From Lachnospiraceae bacterium (GTDB lineage: Bacteria; Bacillota; Clostridia; Lachnospirales; Lachnospiraceae), in the NCBI GenBank assembly GCA_028696165.1, contig JAQVHQ010000027.1:1-44526 (forward strand): a stretch of DNA of 44,526 nucleotides. Direction: 5' to 3'. This document shows positions 8,040-16,553 of this stretch, piece after piece (the stretch's first letter is position 1; every line of letters begins with the position of its first letter). The position numbers and the translations under genes are program-made. Under the pieces are notes generated by a model. The model was not told where the DNA came from and did no database searches. It saw only the letters and a list, made by a program, of their open reading frames with translations.

Positions 8040-8700
8040 TTGGATAAAAGTATTATTGAAAAGATCAAACAGATGGATACAGCTAGTATTTCGGACGCAA
8101 TGGATAAACTGGGTATTCCATGTGGATTACATGGAATACAGGCAGTTGTTTCTGGAAACAAAATCTGTGGCGAAGCATTTACAGTTCATTATATACCATG
8201 CGGTGCTGAAAAAGGTACAGTTGGGGATTTTATTGATGAAGTAGAACCAGGACAAGTCGTAGTCATTGATAACGTTGGCAGAACTTATTGCACTGTCTGG
8301 GGTGATATTATGACGTTTACAGCCAAGACAAAAGGTATCGAAGGAACTTTGATTGATGTGTGTGTCGTGATGTAAACGGCATTGAAGAACTGGGATATAT
8401 AGTATTTACACCAAAGGAAAATATATGGTTACTGGAAAGGAAAGAGTGCAGGTCGATGCAGTGAATGTACCGGTTGCAATTTCAGGTATACAGGTAAGAC
8501 CAGGAGATTTGATTTTGGGAGACGATTCAGGTGCCCTTTGTATTCCAAAGGAAAGAGCAGAAGAAGTGTTAGAAATCGCTCAGCATATTGAAGAAGTAGA
8601 ACAGAAAATTATTGCAGAAGTGAAATCCGGAAGCAGTTTAAGAGCAGCAAGAGAAAAATTGGGCTATCATAAACTTCAGTCAAAACCGGAGGATCAGTAG
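8040..8700 (+). pseudogene. RraA-like aldolase-family protein, frameshifted
   Basis: The 5' part reads as an RraA/HMG-aldolase-family protein (TASISDAMDKLGIP, EPGQVVVIDNVG, WGDIMT) up to about 8365. The protein then continues in two further frames: a short middle piece containing CRDVNGIEELGYIVFT, then from about 8410 MVTGKERVQVDAVNVPV and IQVRPGDLILGDDSGAL to the stop at 8700. Two single-base losses, near 8360 and 8408, restore a continuous product of about 220 residues. All key blocks are present, so the decay is very recent or is a sequence error. AGGAGG at 8026-8031 favours TTG 8040 over ATG 8034. Its intact paralogue lies two genes downstream. Confidence 0.8.
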
Positions 8701-8703
8701 AAT

Positions 8704-9897
8704 ATGGAAAAAAAGAAAAGTAAATCAAATTTTGCTGCGATATTTTCACTTTGCGCAGTTATGTATAGCGCATATGTTGGACCTGGTTTTGCTTCAGGGA
8801 CTCAGACAGTTTCTTATTTTAGTAATAAAGGCTGGATTGGTGTAATCGTGGGACCTGTTATTGCAGCATTGCTATGCTTTGTTTTTAATCTTTTATTAGT
8901 GGAGATAAATCGAATTTATAAGCCTAAGACGTATCGTGAAGCATATAACACAATTTACCGCCCGAAAGCTTTGCAGTTGTTTTTTGGAACATTTAAGGAA
9001 GTGCAGGTAGTAGTTGTTATATTGATTGCACTTTCCGCACAGATATCTACAACCGCTTCTTTGTTAAATCAGATATTTGGTCTGCCAAGAATAGTTGGTA
9101 CAGTTGGATTCTGTTTGGCAGTATTGCTTTTAGCATTGTGGGGAGCGAGTCTGCTTCGTAAAGTGGGAACGGTTTTAGGTGTTGCGATTCTTTTGATTTG
9201 TGGATATGTAGCGGTTGTATGTTTCGGAAATGCGACTCCATTAGCAATGTCATATTTATCAGAGGGCGTATCCTATACTGAATACGGATTTTCAGGTCCG
9301 CAGGCATGGTTCTCTATGTTGATGATAGTGGTATTTTTTATGAATGGTTACGAAGCATGTGTTCCCGCATCAATTGGTATTATCAAGACAAGAAAAGACG
9401 TATTTGTAGAATCCCTTGTGACGGCACTTCTATGTGGATTAAGTACAATGATCTTTACATTTATTTTTGCAGCAGGTATGCCAGACGTATTATCAGAAGA
9501 AATCCCAACACTCTGGGCTATAAATAGTCTTTCCAATGCAGGATGGATTTCAAAAATATTGTATGCTGTATTTGCAGTTGCGGCGATGCTTTCCGGTTCA
9601 GTAGCATTTATATTTACGGTCTGCAATAGATTTGAGCCAGTGATAGAAAAGGTATGGACAAAGAGCAACGGTTTATCCAGAAAATTTGTAATAGCTATGG
9701 TGTTTATTGTGATTTGCACATTTGGAAGTTCTTTTGGACTTTTAAATATTATCAAATACGGATATGGAACATTTACGACAATTGTAGGTCCAGTTATGTT
9801 GATTCCTTTGATTGTCAGCGTACCGTATAGGCTGTGGAAGGATCGCAAAGATGGAATATTAGATGAACATTATGATTTGAAAGAAATGAGCAATTAG
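8704..9897 (+). CDS. YkvI-type membrane transporter (397 aa)
   Basis: Polytopic inner-membrane protein with about ten hydrophobic segments over its whole length. The N-terminal block YVGPGFASGTQTVSYFS corresponds to the broken first helix typical of YkvI-like members of the APC/LeuT-fold superfamily. It starts 3 bp after the RraA-like frame ends and is followed 16 bp later by a second RraA-like gene, so it probably imports the substrate of that pathway, perhaps an organic acid or amino-acid-like compound. The substrate is inferred from context only. LysR control is likely from the divergent promoter. Confidence 0.82.
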   Translation: MEKKKSKSNFAAIFSLCAVMYSAYVGPGFASGTQTVSYFSNKGWIGVIVGPVIAALLCFVFNLLLVEINRIYKPKTYREAYNTIYRPKALQLFFGTFKEVQVVVVILIALSAQISTTASLLNQIFGLPRIVGTVGFCLAVLLLALWGASLLRKVGTVLGVAILLICGYVAVVCFGNATPLAMSYLSEGVSYTEYGFSGPQAWFSMLMIVVFFMNGYEACVPASIGIIKTRKDVFVESLVTALLCGLSTMIFTFIFAAGMPDVLSEEIPTLWAINSLSNAGWISKILYAVFAVAAMLSGSVAFIFTVCNRFEPVIEKVWTKSNGLSRKFVIAMVFIVICTFGSSFGLLNIIKYGYGTFTTIVGPVMLIPLIVSVPYRLWKDRKDGILDEHYDLKEMSN

Positions 9898-9913
9898 ATC
9901 AGGAGGAGACAAT

Positions 9914-10567
9914 ATGGAACTTACAGAACAATGTAGAAAAGATCTCTTGAAACTTCCTACGGGAAATATTGCAGACAACAATAATTCCGTACCACACCAA
10001 GGGGTCATGGATGCTGGAATAAAGCCAGTGAACCCAAAGTCTAAAATGGTGGGGAGAGCGTACACAGCACAATGTTTCCCAGGAGATAATTTAGCGTTAC
10101 ATCAGGCTATCTATGCAGCCAAGCCCGGTGATGTATTGGTGTTAGACTGCCATGGATATACACAAGCAGGTCATTTTGGTGACATTATGGCAACAGCATG
10201 TAAAGAATATGGTTTGGCAGGAGTTATTATCGACGGAAGTTGCAGAGATTCTGAAGATATTAAAGAATCCGGATTCCCTGTATTTGTGAGAGCGTTTAAT
10301 CCATCAGGTACGGTAAAAGAGAGTTTGGCAAAGTTAGGTGTGCCGGTTACAGTAGGAGGCATCCAGGTACATACAGGAGATTTGGTCTATGGAGACTGTG
10401 ATGGAGTTGTAGTTATTCCGCCAACAGTAGAAGACGAAGTGCTTGCTCTAGCAAATCAGAAATATGAGAAAGAACAGCAAATCTTGAAAGAATTAAAAAC
10501 CGGAAAAACCACACTAGAAATTTACGGGTTTGATAAGTTAATCGAAAAGAAAGTTGCAGGTAATTAA
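9914..10567 (+). CDS. RraA-like / HMG aldolase-family protein (217 aa)
   Basis: Intact member of the RraA family, which includes class II 4-hydroxy-4-methyl-2-oxoglutarate/oxaloacetate aldolase-decarboxylases. Seen: GHFGDIMAT (about residues 86-94), the IIDGSCRD block with the substrate-binding Arg111 and metal-side Asp112, and IQVHTGDLVYGDCDGVVVIP near the C terminus. Length is normal. AGGAGGAG lies 7 bp before ATG 9914. It follows the YkvI-type permease in the LysR-controlled cluster, supporting catabolism of a small branched or hydroxylated organic acid. The exact substrate cannot be read from sequence. Confidence 0.86.
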   Translation: MELTEQCRKDLLKLPTGNIADNNNSVPHQGVMDAGIKPVNPKSKMVGRAYTAQCFPGDNLALHQAIYAAKPGDVLVLDCHGYTQAGHFGDIMATACKEYGLAGVIIDGSCRDSEDIKESGFPVFVRAFNPSGTVKESLAKLGVPVTVGGIQVHTGDLVYGDCDGVVVIPPTVEDEVLALANQKYEKEQQILKELKTGKTTLEIYGFDKLIEKKVAGN

Positions 10568-10580
10568 GATAAGGATGACG

Positions 10581-10616
10581 GAGTCCGATATGTGATTAAA
10601 ATTCATATATCGGGCT
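10581..10616 (+). terminator. Terminator-like hairpin after RraA-like cluster
   Basis: GAGTCCGATATG and CATATATCGGGCTC can form a long stem with one wobble and a short A/T-rich loop. The T run after it is weak, but it closes the operon 14 bp after the stop. Confidence 0.6.
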
Positions 10617-10643
10617 CTATTGATTCTTTGGGGAGAAGCTATT

Positions 10644-11986
10644 ATGAAAAAAAGGAAAAAGGTTATAGGGGTAGTTATTCTATTCGTTACCCTTTGTTTA
10701 GTGGGGGCGGGCACCCTGCTTTTTGTGTATGGAAGTCATGGAGAGTATTTTAAAACAAGAACAACCATTAATGGTATGAGTGTGTCAAATAAAACACCGG
10801 AAGAGATTGCACAGATACTGAAATCACAAAATGAAAAAAGAAAAGTAGAAGTGGTAGAAAAGGATAAGGTGATTCTATCATTTTCTTACAAAGAAGCAGG
10901 GTATGAGGTTCAGGTGGATTCCTTGGAACAAAGTATATCCGACTATTTGGCTCAGCAAAAGCAAGAGAGTTGGATAAATACGTTCAAGCAAGAAAATTAT
11001 AACATTTCTATTCCCTATGTTATGGATGAGACAGTTTTTAAACAGATAGTAAATTCGAAACAGTTTACTCGTCAGCAGATTCCTACAAAGGATGCATGCC
11101 TTGTCTTTGATCAAAACAGTTACATGATTGAAGCTGAAGTATATGGGAACGAAATAGACGAAAATGCATTTCAAAATCTTGTGAAAAAGCAAATGAGTGA
11201 AACGGATTTAGATGATGATAAAGTTCTAGTAATCATTGAGGATGATTTATACGTGAAACCAGTTGTGACAAAGGAAAATCCAGATCTTCAACTGCAAAAG
11301 GATGGTTATAATCAATATTGCAACGCAAGGATCACGTATTTGTTTGGGAATGAACAGGTGGTGTTAGAGTGGGATACTATTCAGCAATGGCTGCAGATAG
11401 AGAAAAATCAGGTTTCTCTTGATGTAGGGAAGATAAGTGCCTATGTAACACAAATGGCGGAAAAGTATAATACAATTTATAAAGACCGTATTATCGAAAC
11501 AAGTGGAGGGAAAACTATAACTCTTGCAGGCAATGATTATGGATACCGCATAGATAAAGAGGGAGAAATCAATCAGTTAGTATCTGATCTGAAAGAAAAT
11601 AAGGAAATAGAGCGAGAACCAGTATATGAGATAAAAGGATATGGCCGAAATGGAGTAGATGATCTGAATGGCACATATATAGAGGTTGATTTGACAAATC
11701 AGCATTTATGGCTTTATATCAATCATGAACTCATAGTAGAGAGCGATGTAGTAACAGGCAATCCAGACTATCAGGAAACGGAGTGGCCAGTTGGGATGTA
11801 AAGGTAAATTACTGGATGCCGTTTTATGATGGACAGGGTTTGCATGATGCCAGTTGGAGAGATTCTTTCGGTGGGAATATATACCAATCAAGCGGATCGC
11901 ATGGATGTGTAAATCTCCCACCGTCTGTGGCGAAGACAATTTATGATAATGTTCAATCGGGAATGCCAGTTTTATTATATAAATAG
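10644..11986 (+). pseudogene. L,D-transpeptidase (YkuD/ErfK), broken by internal deletion
   Basis: Start 10644 follows GGGGAGAAG. The first frame (to the stop at 11801) gives a basic N terminus, one transmembrane anchor (about residues 7-28) and long extracellular peptidoglycan-binding-type repeats, then the start of the YkuD domain: GTYIEVDLTNQHLWLY and SDVVTGNP. The rest continues in another frame from about 11783: VKVNYWMPF, GLHDASW and the catalytic SHGCVNLP. The segment normally linking these parts (about 20 residues containing a TP-G-V type strand) is missing and the frame is shifted. The enzyme would cross-link peptidoglycan in the wall if whole; here the nucleophile Cys is out of frame with the secretion anchor. 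Confidence 0.85.
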
Positions 11987-11994
11987 AATGTAGG

Positions 11995-12033
11995 ACAGTG
12001 GATAACTGAGAAAACAGTATCCGCTGTTTTTTT
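11995..12033 (+). terminator. Rho-independent terminator after L,D-transpeptidase
   Basis: ACAGTGGATA pairs with TATCCGCTGT with an inner ACTG/CAGT extension and a short A-rich loop, followed by seven T residues. Confidence 0.88.
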
Positions 12034-12076
12034 ATCCCTTTGTAGGATAGGTGTATAAAAATTGCGGGAATTAATA

Positions 12077-12124
12077 ATTCTTAAATAATACTCTGACAAA
12101 ACATAAATATTACCATGCCATAAT
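12077..12124 (+). promoter_or_regulatory. Triple 11-bp repeat promoter G (before MATE operon)
   Basis: Repeats ATTCTTAAATA, ATACTCTGACA, AAACATAAATA are followed by 9 bp and the -10 CATAAT (12119-12124), which has an extended TGC just before it. The MATE gene starts 99 bp further on. The site is almost the same as site H at 23974. Confidence 0.7.
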
Positions 12125-12178
12125 AGGCGTATCGAGAAATTGGTATACCTATTCTGACATGGTAATATTTATGTTTTG
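12097..12178. repeat. Long palindrome overlapping promoter G
   Basis: Two 21-bp arms, 12097-12117 and 12158-12178, are perfect reverse complements; an imperfect inner dyad (AATAGGCGTATC against GGTATACCTATT) extends the stem towards the centre. The left arm contains the third activator repeat and runs up to the -10. A related but less perfect palindrome lies at the twin promoter H. Confidence 0.8.
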
Positions 12179-12223
12179 AAAAGAAGAATATTAAATTAGC
12201 ATAAGATGATCGGGAGGCAGAAT

Positions 12224-13561
12224 ATGTCGAATGAAAAAACACTACGGGAAGCACCGGTATGGAAGCTCCTGCTCACCATGAGCCTGCCCGTAATCGTTGT
12301 GATGTTGGTAACGGTGCTCTATAACATGGCGGATGTGTTCTTCATGGGGCGAACGGGGGACGCGGTGCAGGTGGCGGCAATATCGTTGGCAGGGCCTGTA
12401 TTCTCCATCATTTCCGCCATAAGTACCTTGATAGGTTTTGGTAGCTGCACAGCGATTGCCATTGCGCTGGGGAAAAAAGAGCTGACACAGATAAAGAAGT
12501 ACAGTTCATTTGCATTTTATTTCTCAATGGTGATTGGAATTGCTGTTATGGGCTGCATCTTGAGCGGAATGGGTCCCCTATTGTCAATGTTGGGAACAGA
12601 TGGACAAACAGCGGAGTATACAGCAGCTTATCTGCGTATTTTGGCATTGGGCGCTCCATTTATGATGGTCAGCGGTGCGTTGGCGAATACCATCCGTGCG
12701 GATGGCGACAGCAAGAGTGCGATGATTGCCACCATGATGGGAACTGTTGCAAACATTCTACTTGACCCGCTGTTAATTTCCGTATTGGGTTGGGGTATTC
12801 GAGGTGCGTCAGCCGCAACAGTCATTGGTAATATCATCAGTTGCATTGTACTCTTCGTTATCATACGAAAAAAGAAAATCTATTCGCTGTCCATTAAGGA
12901 TTTCGGACTGCGTAGAGACGTTTCTCTTTGCGTGCTGGGGTTAGGGCTGCCTATGGCGGCAGGTACACTGCTGATGAGTTTTGCAACCGCCATGTCAAAT
13001 CGCCTGCTGGTACAGTATGGTAACATCGCTGTTGCGGATAACGGAGTTTCCGGTAAGGCAGGCATGCTGATCAGTATGATTCTGATGGGTGTTTGCATGG
13101 GTATTCAGCCTGCCATTAGCTATGCCTATGGTGCAGGAGAACGAAAGCGGATTCGGCAGATTCTAATCGGCACAGGAATCGCCTCAGTCGCTATTGCCGT
13201 GCTGTTGTCTGCAGTTTTCTTCCTGTTCAGGGACAACTTTATATCCGTCTTTTTGAACGACACGGAGGTTGTTGACTTTGGCAGGCGTATGATGCTCGGC
13301 TCGTTAATCTCCATGCCGGTATGCGCCGTTTATCAACTGTGTACGGTGTACTTAGAAGGTACTGGAAAGATTAGCTATGCAACATTAACGTCCTTGCTAC
13401 GCCAGGGACTCGTCTATTTGCCAGTGCTATATGGAATGAACGCTCTGTTTGGACTCAATGGGTTAATCCTTTCAGCCGCTGTGGCGGATGTGCTTTCCAC
13501 GATTGTGGGGGTCAGCCTTAGCATCAAATGGAGCCGAAAAGTATTATACAATCCGATCTAG
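12224..13561 (+). CDS. MATE family efflux transporter (445 aa)
   Basis: Twelve-helix multidrug/Na+(H+) antiporter of the MATE superfamily. Seen: the N-terminal LPVIVVMLVTVLYNMADVFFMG, the repeat-2 equivalent LGLPMAAGTLLMSF, and IRADGDSKSAM and YAYGAGERKRI at the usual places. Start 12224 is chosen because GGGAGG is 6 bp upstream; an 18-bp longer form lacks a ribosome site. The codon choice is richer in G/C than that of neighbours. The last eight codons, RKVLYNPI, and the bases after the stop closely resemble the end of the papain-like gene at 24602, suggesting a recombination junction. It heads an operon with the AI-2E/YtvI and alarmone synthetase genes under promoter G. Confidence 0.93.
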   Translation: MSNEKTLREAPVWKLLLTMSLPVIVVMLVTVLYNMADVFFMGRTGDAVQVAAISLAGPVFSIISAISTLIGFGSCTAIAIALGKKELTQIKKYSSFAFYFSMVIGIAVMGCILSGMGPLLSMLGTDGQTAEYTAAYLRILALGAPFMMVSGALANTIRADGDSKSAMIATMMGTVANILLDPLLISVLGWGIRGASAATVIGNIISCIVLFVIIRKKKIYSLSIKDFGLRRDVSLCVLGLGLPMAAGTLLMSFATAMSNRLLVQYGNIAVADNGVSGKAGMLISMILMGVCMGIQPAISYAYGAGERKRIRQILIGTGIASVAIAVLLSAVFFLFRDNFISVFLNDTEVVDFGRRMMLGSLISMPVCAVYQLCTVYLEGTGKISYATLTSLLRQGLVYLPVLYGMNALFGLNGLILSAAVADVLSTIVGVSLSIKWSRKVLYNPI

Positions 13562-13571
13562 AGGGGAAAAT

Positions 13572-14660
13572 ATGGAACAGAAAAAGAAATTTATTATTAA
13601 TACGGTATTTTGGGGCATTATTCTTATGATCATATTTTCCATATGTAGGTATTTGCTGCCTGTTTTAATTCCGTTTATGATAGCATTTCTAATAGCAACC
13701 CTGATCCAAACGGTTGTAAAAAAGACAGTCGGAAAATTAGGAATAGGGAAAAAGCCGGCAGCCATAGGTGCGTGTGTGATTTTTTGGGTGGCTGTATTTT
13801 TGTTGATTGCAGTATCTGGAAATAATATTATTCAAGGAATTGAGCATCTGATCCAGGTGGCACCAGGATTATATGATAATAAGATAGTTCCTTTTATGGA
13901 TGACATATCAAAGGCACTTAGTATCAGGTTTTCCGCATATGATATCAACATTTCATTACAGATCCAAAATATGATGTCTGAGTTTACGCAGAATATTGGC
14001 CAGTATATTTCCAGCTTTTCTATGAAAGCAGTGACGTGGTTATCACATGGAGCAAAAGAAATCCCAGGTGCTGTTATTCAAATTGTAATTACGGTGATTG
14101 CAACGTTTTTTATGGCAGCAGATTATGAAGAAATGCGCGCGGCTGTAAAAATGATCATTCCAGAAGGCAGAAGAACCATGGTCTCTGGCGGTGTGAAATA
14201 TGTGAAAAGTATTATCGCAATTTATTTGAAATCATACACCATTTTGTTCTCCGTTACATTTGTGGAACTGGCCATAGGGCTTTCTGTTTTGCGTATCCCA
14301 TATGCGGTGCTCGTTGCGTTGTGTATTGCAGTATTTGATGTGCTTCCGATTCTTGGAACAGGTGGAGTTCTTTTACCGTGGGCGGTTATATTGTTTGTAA
14401 TTGGGAAAAGTCCATTGGGAATAGGAGTGCTTGTCATATATCTGATCATTACAGTGGTACGAAATATATTGGAACCAAGGATAGTCGGGAAGCAGATCGG
14501 ACTGCATCCATTGTTGATGCTGATTTGTCTTTTTGTGGGATTGAAACTACTTGGTCTGGCAGGGATGATCCTACTTCCAGTCTCAGCCTCCGTGCTCATG
14601 GGCATGTATAAAAGTGGTGTGTTAAAAAGACCGGAAATACATAAAGGAGCAGAGAATTGA
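13572..14660 (+). CDS. AI-2E / YtvI family membrane protein (362 aa)
   Basis: Polytopic protein of the PF01594 family (PerM, YtvI, TqsA-like). It has two N-terminal helix pairs, a soluble middle region (about residues 85-165), then five C-terminal hydrophobic segments. The diagnostic family block is visible as DVLPILGTGGVLLPWA followed by NILEPRIVGKQIGLHPLL. Start 13572 follows GAGGGG; it is 11 bp after the MATE stop and its own stop overlaps the next gene's TTG start. In spore formers YtvI-like members are linked to sporulation, others to export of small molecules; the role here is not decided by sequence. Confidence 0.92.
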   Translation: MEQKKKFIINTVFWGIILMIIFSICRYLLPVLIPFMIAFLIATLIQTVVKKTVGKLGIGKKPAAIGACVIFWVAVFLLIAVSGNNIIQGIEHLIQVAPGLYDNKIVPFMDDISKALSIRFSAYDINISLQIQNMMSEFTQNIGQYISSFSMKAVTWLSHGAKEIPGAVIQIVITVIATFFMAADYEEMRAAVKMIIPEGRRTMVSGGVKYVKSIIAIYLKSYTILFSVTFVELAIGLSVLRIPYAVLVALCIAVFDVLPILGTGGVLLPWAVILFVIGKSPLGIGVLVIYLIITVVRNILEPRIVGKQIGLHPLLMLICLFVGLKLLGLAGMILLPVSASVLMGMYKSGVLKRPEIHKGAEN

Positions 14661-15370
14661 AGAACATTTTAAAGCGGCTCACGAATGCTTGTACGAAGAA
14701 GAATTTGGTAGAGGTGGCAGAGGAATCGGATGATCCTTTACTGCCGCAGACTACAGATATATTAAAAATGTCAACGCAATATAAGCAGATTATGTTTTTT
14801 TATCAGGCTGGGATTCATCAGATTACCACAAAACTGGAGATCCTAAGCAATGAGTTCAAAGTTTGCAATGACAGAAATCCGATTAAGGAAATTGTGAGCA
14901 GAGTCAAATCACCAGAAAGTATCAATGAGAAAATGAAAAGAAAAAAGATCCCATATAGTATGAATAATATGATGAATCATATTCGTGACATTGCAGGGAT
15001 TCGGGTTGTATGTCCATTTATATCGGACGTATATTACGTGGCCAGGATGCTGATGAGCCAATCAGATATTGAAACCATAGAAATCAAAGATTATATTACA
15101 GATCCAAAAAAGAATGGCTATAGAAGTCTGCACCTCATCCTTATGGTGGATGTGTTTTTCTCGGATGTGAAGAGAAAAGTTCCAGTGGAGATACAGATGA
15201 GAACCGTGGCCATGGACTTTTGGGCAAGTTTGGAACACCAACTGAGATATAAGAAAAATCGGCTTTTTGAGAAGGAAATGGAAAGAGAACTAAAAAAATG
15301 TGCAGAACTGGTATCAGATGCAGACGTGAGAATGCAAAAACTTGCAAATGGTATTATGCAGGAGGAATGA
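14657..15370 (+). CDS. Small alarmone synthetase, RelA/SpoT domain (237 aa)
   Basis: GTP pyrophosphokinase of the small (single-domain) type such as YjbM/YwaC/RelQ, making (p)ppGpp from GTP or GDP and ATP. Seen: RVKSPESINEKMKRK, RDIAGIRVVCPF, the substrate block KNGYRSLH and VEIQMRTVAMDFWASLEHQ. There is no hydrolase or regulatory domain and the length fits the family. The start is TTG 14657 overlapping the previous stop (TTGA), with AAGGAG about 8 bp upstream, indicating translational coupling. Being in the promoter G operon suggests the two-component system could raise alarmone levels; that is inference. Confidence 0.92.
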   Translation: MKNILKRLTNACTKKNLVEVAEESDDPLLPQTTDILKMSTQYKQIMFFYQAGIHQITTKLEILSNEFKVCNDRNPIKEIVSRVKSPESINEKMKRKKIPYSMNNMMNHIRDIAGIRVVCPFISDVYYVARMLMSQSDIETIEIKDYITDPKKNGYRSLHLILMVDVFFSDVKRKVPVEIQMRTVAMDFWASLEHQLRYKKNRLFEKEMERELKKCAELVSDADVRMQKLANGIMQEE

Positions 15371-15389
15371 AAAATGTGTAGTATTAATA

Positions 15390-15437
15390 TTTTTCAAATA
15401 AAAATCAAATCCTGCATAAACAATCCTTTGATAAACT
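15390..15437 (+). promoter_or_regulatory. Degenerate triple 11-bp repeat promoter I (before dehydrogenase)
   Basis: TTTTTCAAATA, AAAATCAAATC, CTGCATAAACA, 9 bp, then the -10 TAAACT (15432-15437). Only the third repeat is close to consensus, but the spacing is identical to the other eight sites and the gene starts 49 bp downstream. Confidence 0.45.
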
Positions 15438-15486
15438 AACCTCAGAAACCAAAAACAATCAGTTTAGTTGAAAAGGAGAACAAATT

Positions 15487-16551
15487 ATGGAGAAAACAAA
15501 GAAAAAAGAACTTTATCTCGTCACAGGAGCAGCAGGTTTTTTGGGTGGAACAATTTGTAGACAATTATGTGAACGTGGAGCAGATGTTCGAGCATTTGTA
15601 TTGCCAAACGACCCGGCTATGGAATTTGTACCGGATCAAGTAGAAATATGTAAGGGAGACCTGTGCGATATGGAATCCCTAGATCGTTTTTTTGATGTGC
15701 CGATGGATACAGAGGTTGTTGTGCTTCACTGTGCAAGCATCGTGACAGTTAATCCGGAATATAATCAGAAGGTCATGGACGTCAATGTTGGCGGAACAGA
15801 AAATGTAATTAAGCAGTGCTTGAAGCATCCAAATTTCAAGAAAATGGTCTACGTAAGTAGTACAGGGGCTGTTCCAGAATTGCCTAAGGGCGAAAAAATC
15901 AAAGAAATTACAAAGTTTGATACTACACAGTTAAAGGATTGTTACAGTCAGTCCAAAGCAATTGCCACACAAAAAGTTTTGGATGCAGTCCATGCAGATG
16001 GACTGCATGCCTGCGTGGTTCACCCAAGCGGTATCATGGGACCAGAGGATTATGCTATAGGTGAAACAACCAAAACAGTTATAGAAATCATCAACGGAGC
16101 CATGCCTGCTGGAATCTCCGGATCGTTTAATCTTGCGGATGTTAGAGACCTGGCAGCAGGAGTGATTAGTGCGGCAGATAGAGGACAGAAGGGTGATTGC
16201 TATATTCTGGGTAATGAGACGGTGTCATTTGAAGAATTCACGCAGCTACTGTCGGAGGAAAGTGGTTGTGAACCAGTTGCCAATTTCCTGCCTATTAATT
16301 ATGCATATGCTATGGCCGAGAAAATGGAGGCTGACGCAAAGAAAAAGGGCACTAAGCCAGTTATGACTACGTATTCCGTTTACAATCTTGCCAGAAATAA
16401 TGAGTATGATTCCATGAAGGCAAAAAAGGAATTGGGATATTCAGTTCGTTCCTATCGAGAGACGATTCGTGATGAGGTGCGCTGGTTACAAAGTACCGGA
16501 AAAATACCTCGATTCGAGTCACAAAAAGAAAGTGAACGTATTACAGCGTGA
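15487..16551 (+). CDS. NAD(P)-dependent epimerase/dehydratase, extended SDR (354 aa)
   Basis: Cytoplasmic Rossmann-fold oxidoreductase. The N-terminal nucleotide-binding motif is VTGAAGFLGG, strand 4 has LHCASIVT, and the catalytic pair is Tyr153/Lys157 in YSQSK preceded by VSSTGAVPE, with HPSGIMGP after it. This is the pattern of 3-beta-HSD/aldehyde-reductase-like extended SDRs. AAAAGGAG precedes ATG 15487. It stands alone behind its own promoter (site I) and runs towards a convergent AraC gene with only 2 bp between stops. Substrate is unknown. Confidence 0.88.
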   Translation: MEKTKKKELYLVTGAAGFLGGTICRQLCERGADVRAFVLPNDPAMEFVPDQVEICKGDLCDMESLDRFFDVPMDTEVVVLHCASIVTVNPEYNQKVMDVNVGGTENVIKQCLKHPNFKKMVYVSSTGAVPELPKGEKIKEITKFDTTQLKDCYSQSKAIATQKVLDAVHADGLHACVVHPSGIMGPEDYAIGETTKTVIEIINGAMPAGISGSFNLADVRDLAAGVISAADRGQKGDCYILGNETVSFEEFTQLLSEESGCEPVANFLPINYAYAMAEKMEADAKKKGTKPVMTTYSVYNLARNNEYDSMKAKKELGYSVRSYRETIRDEVRWLQSTGKIPRFESQKESERITA

Positions 16552-16553
16552 TT

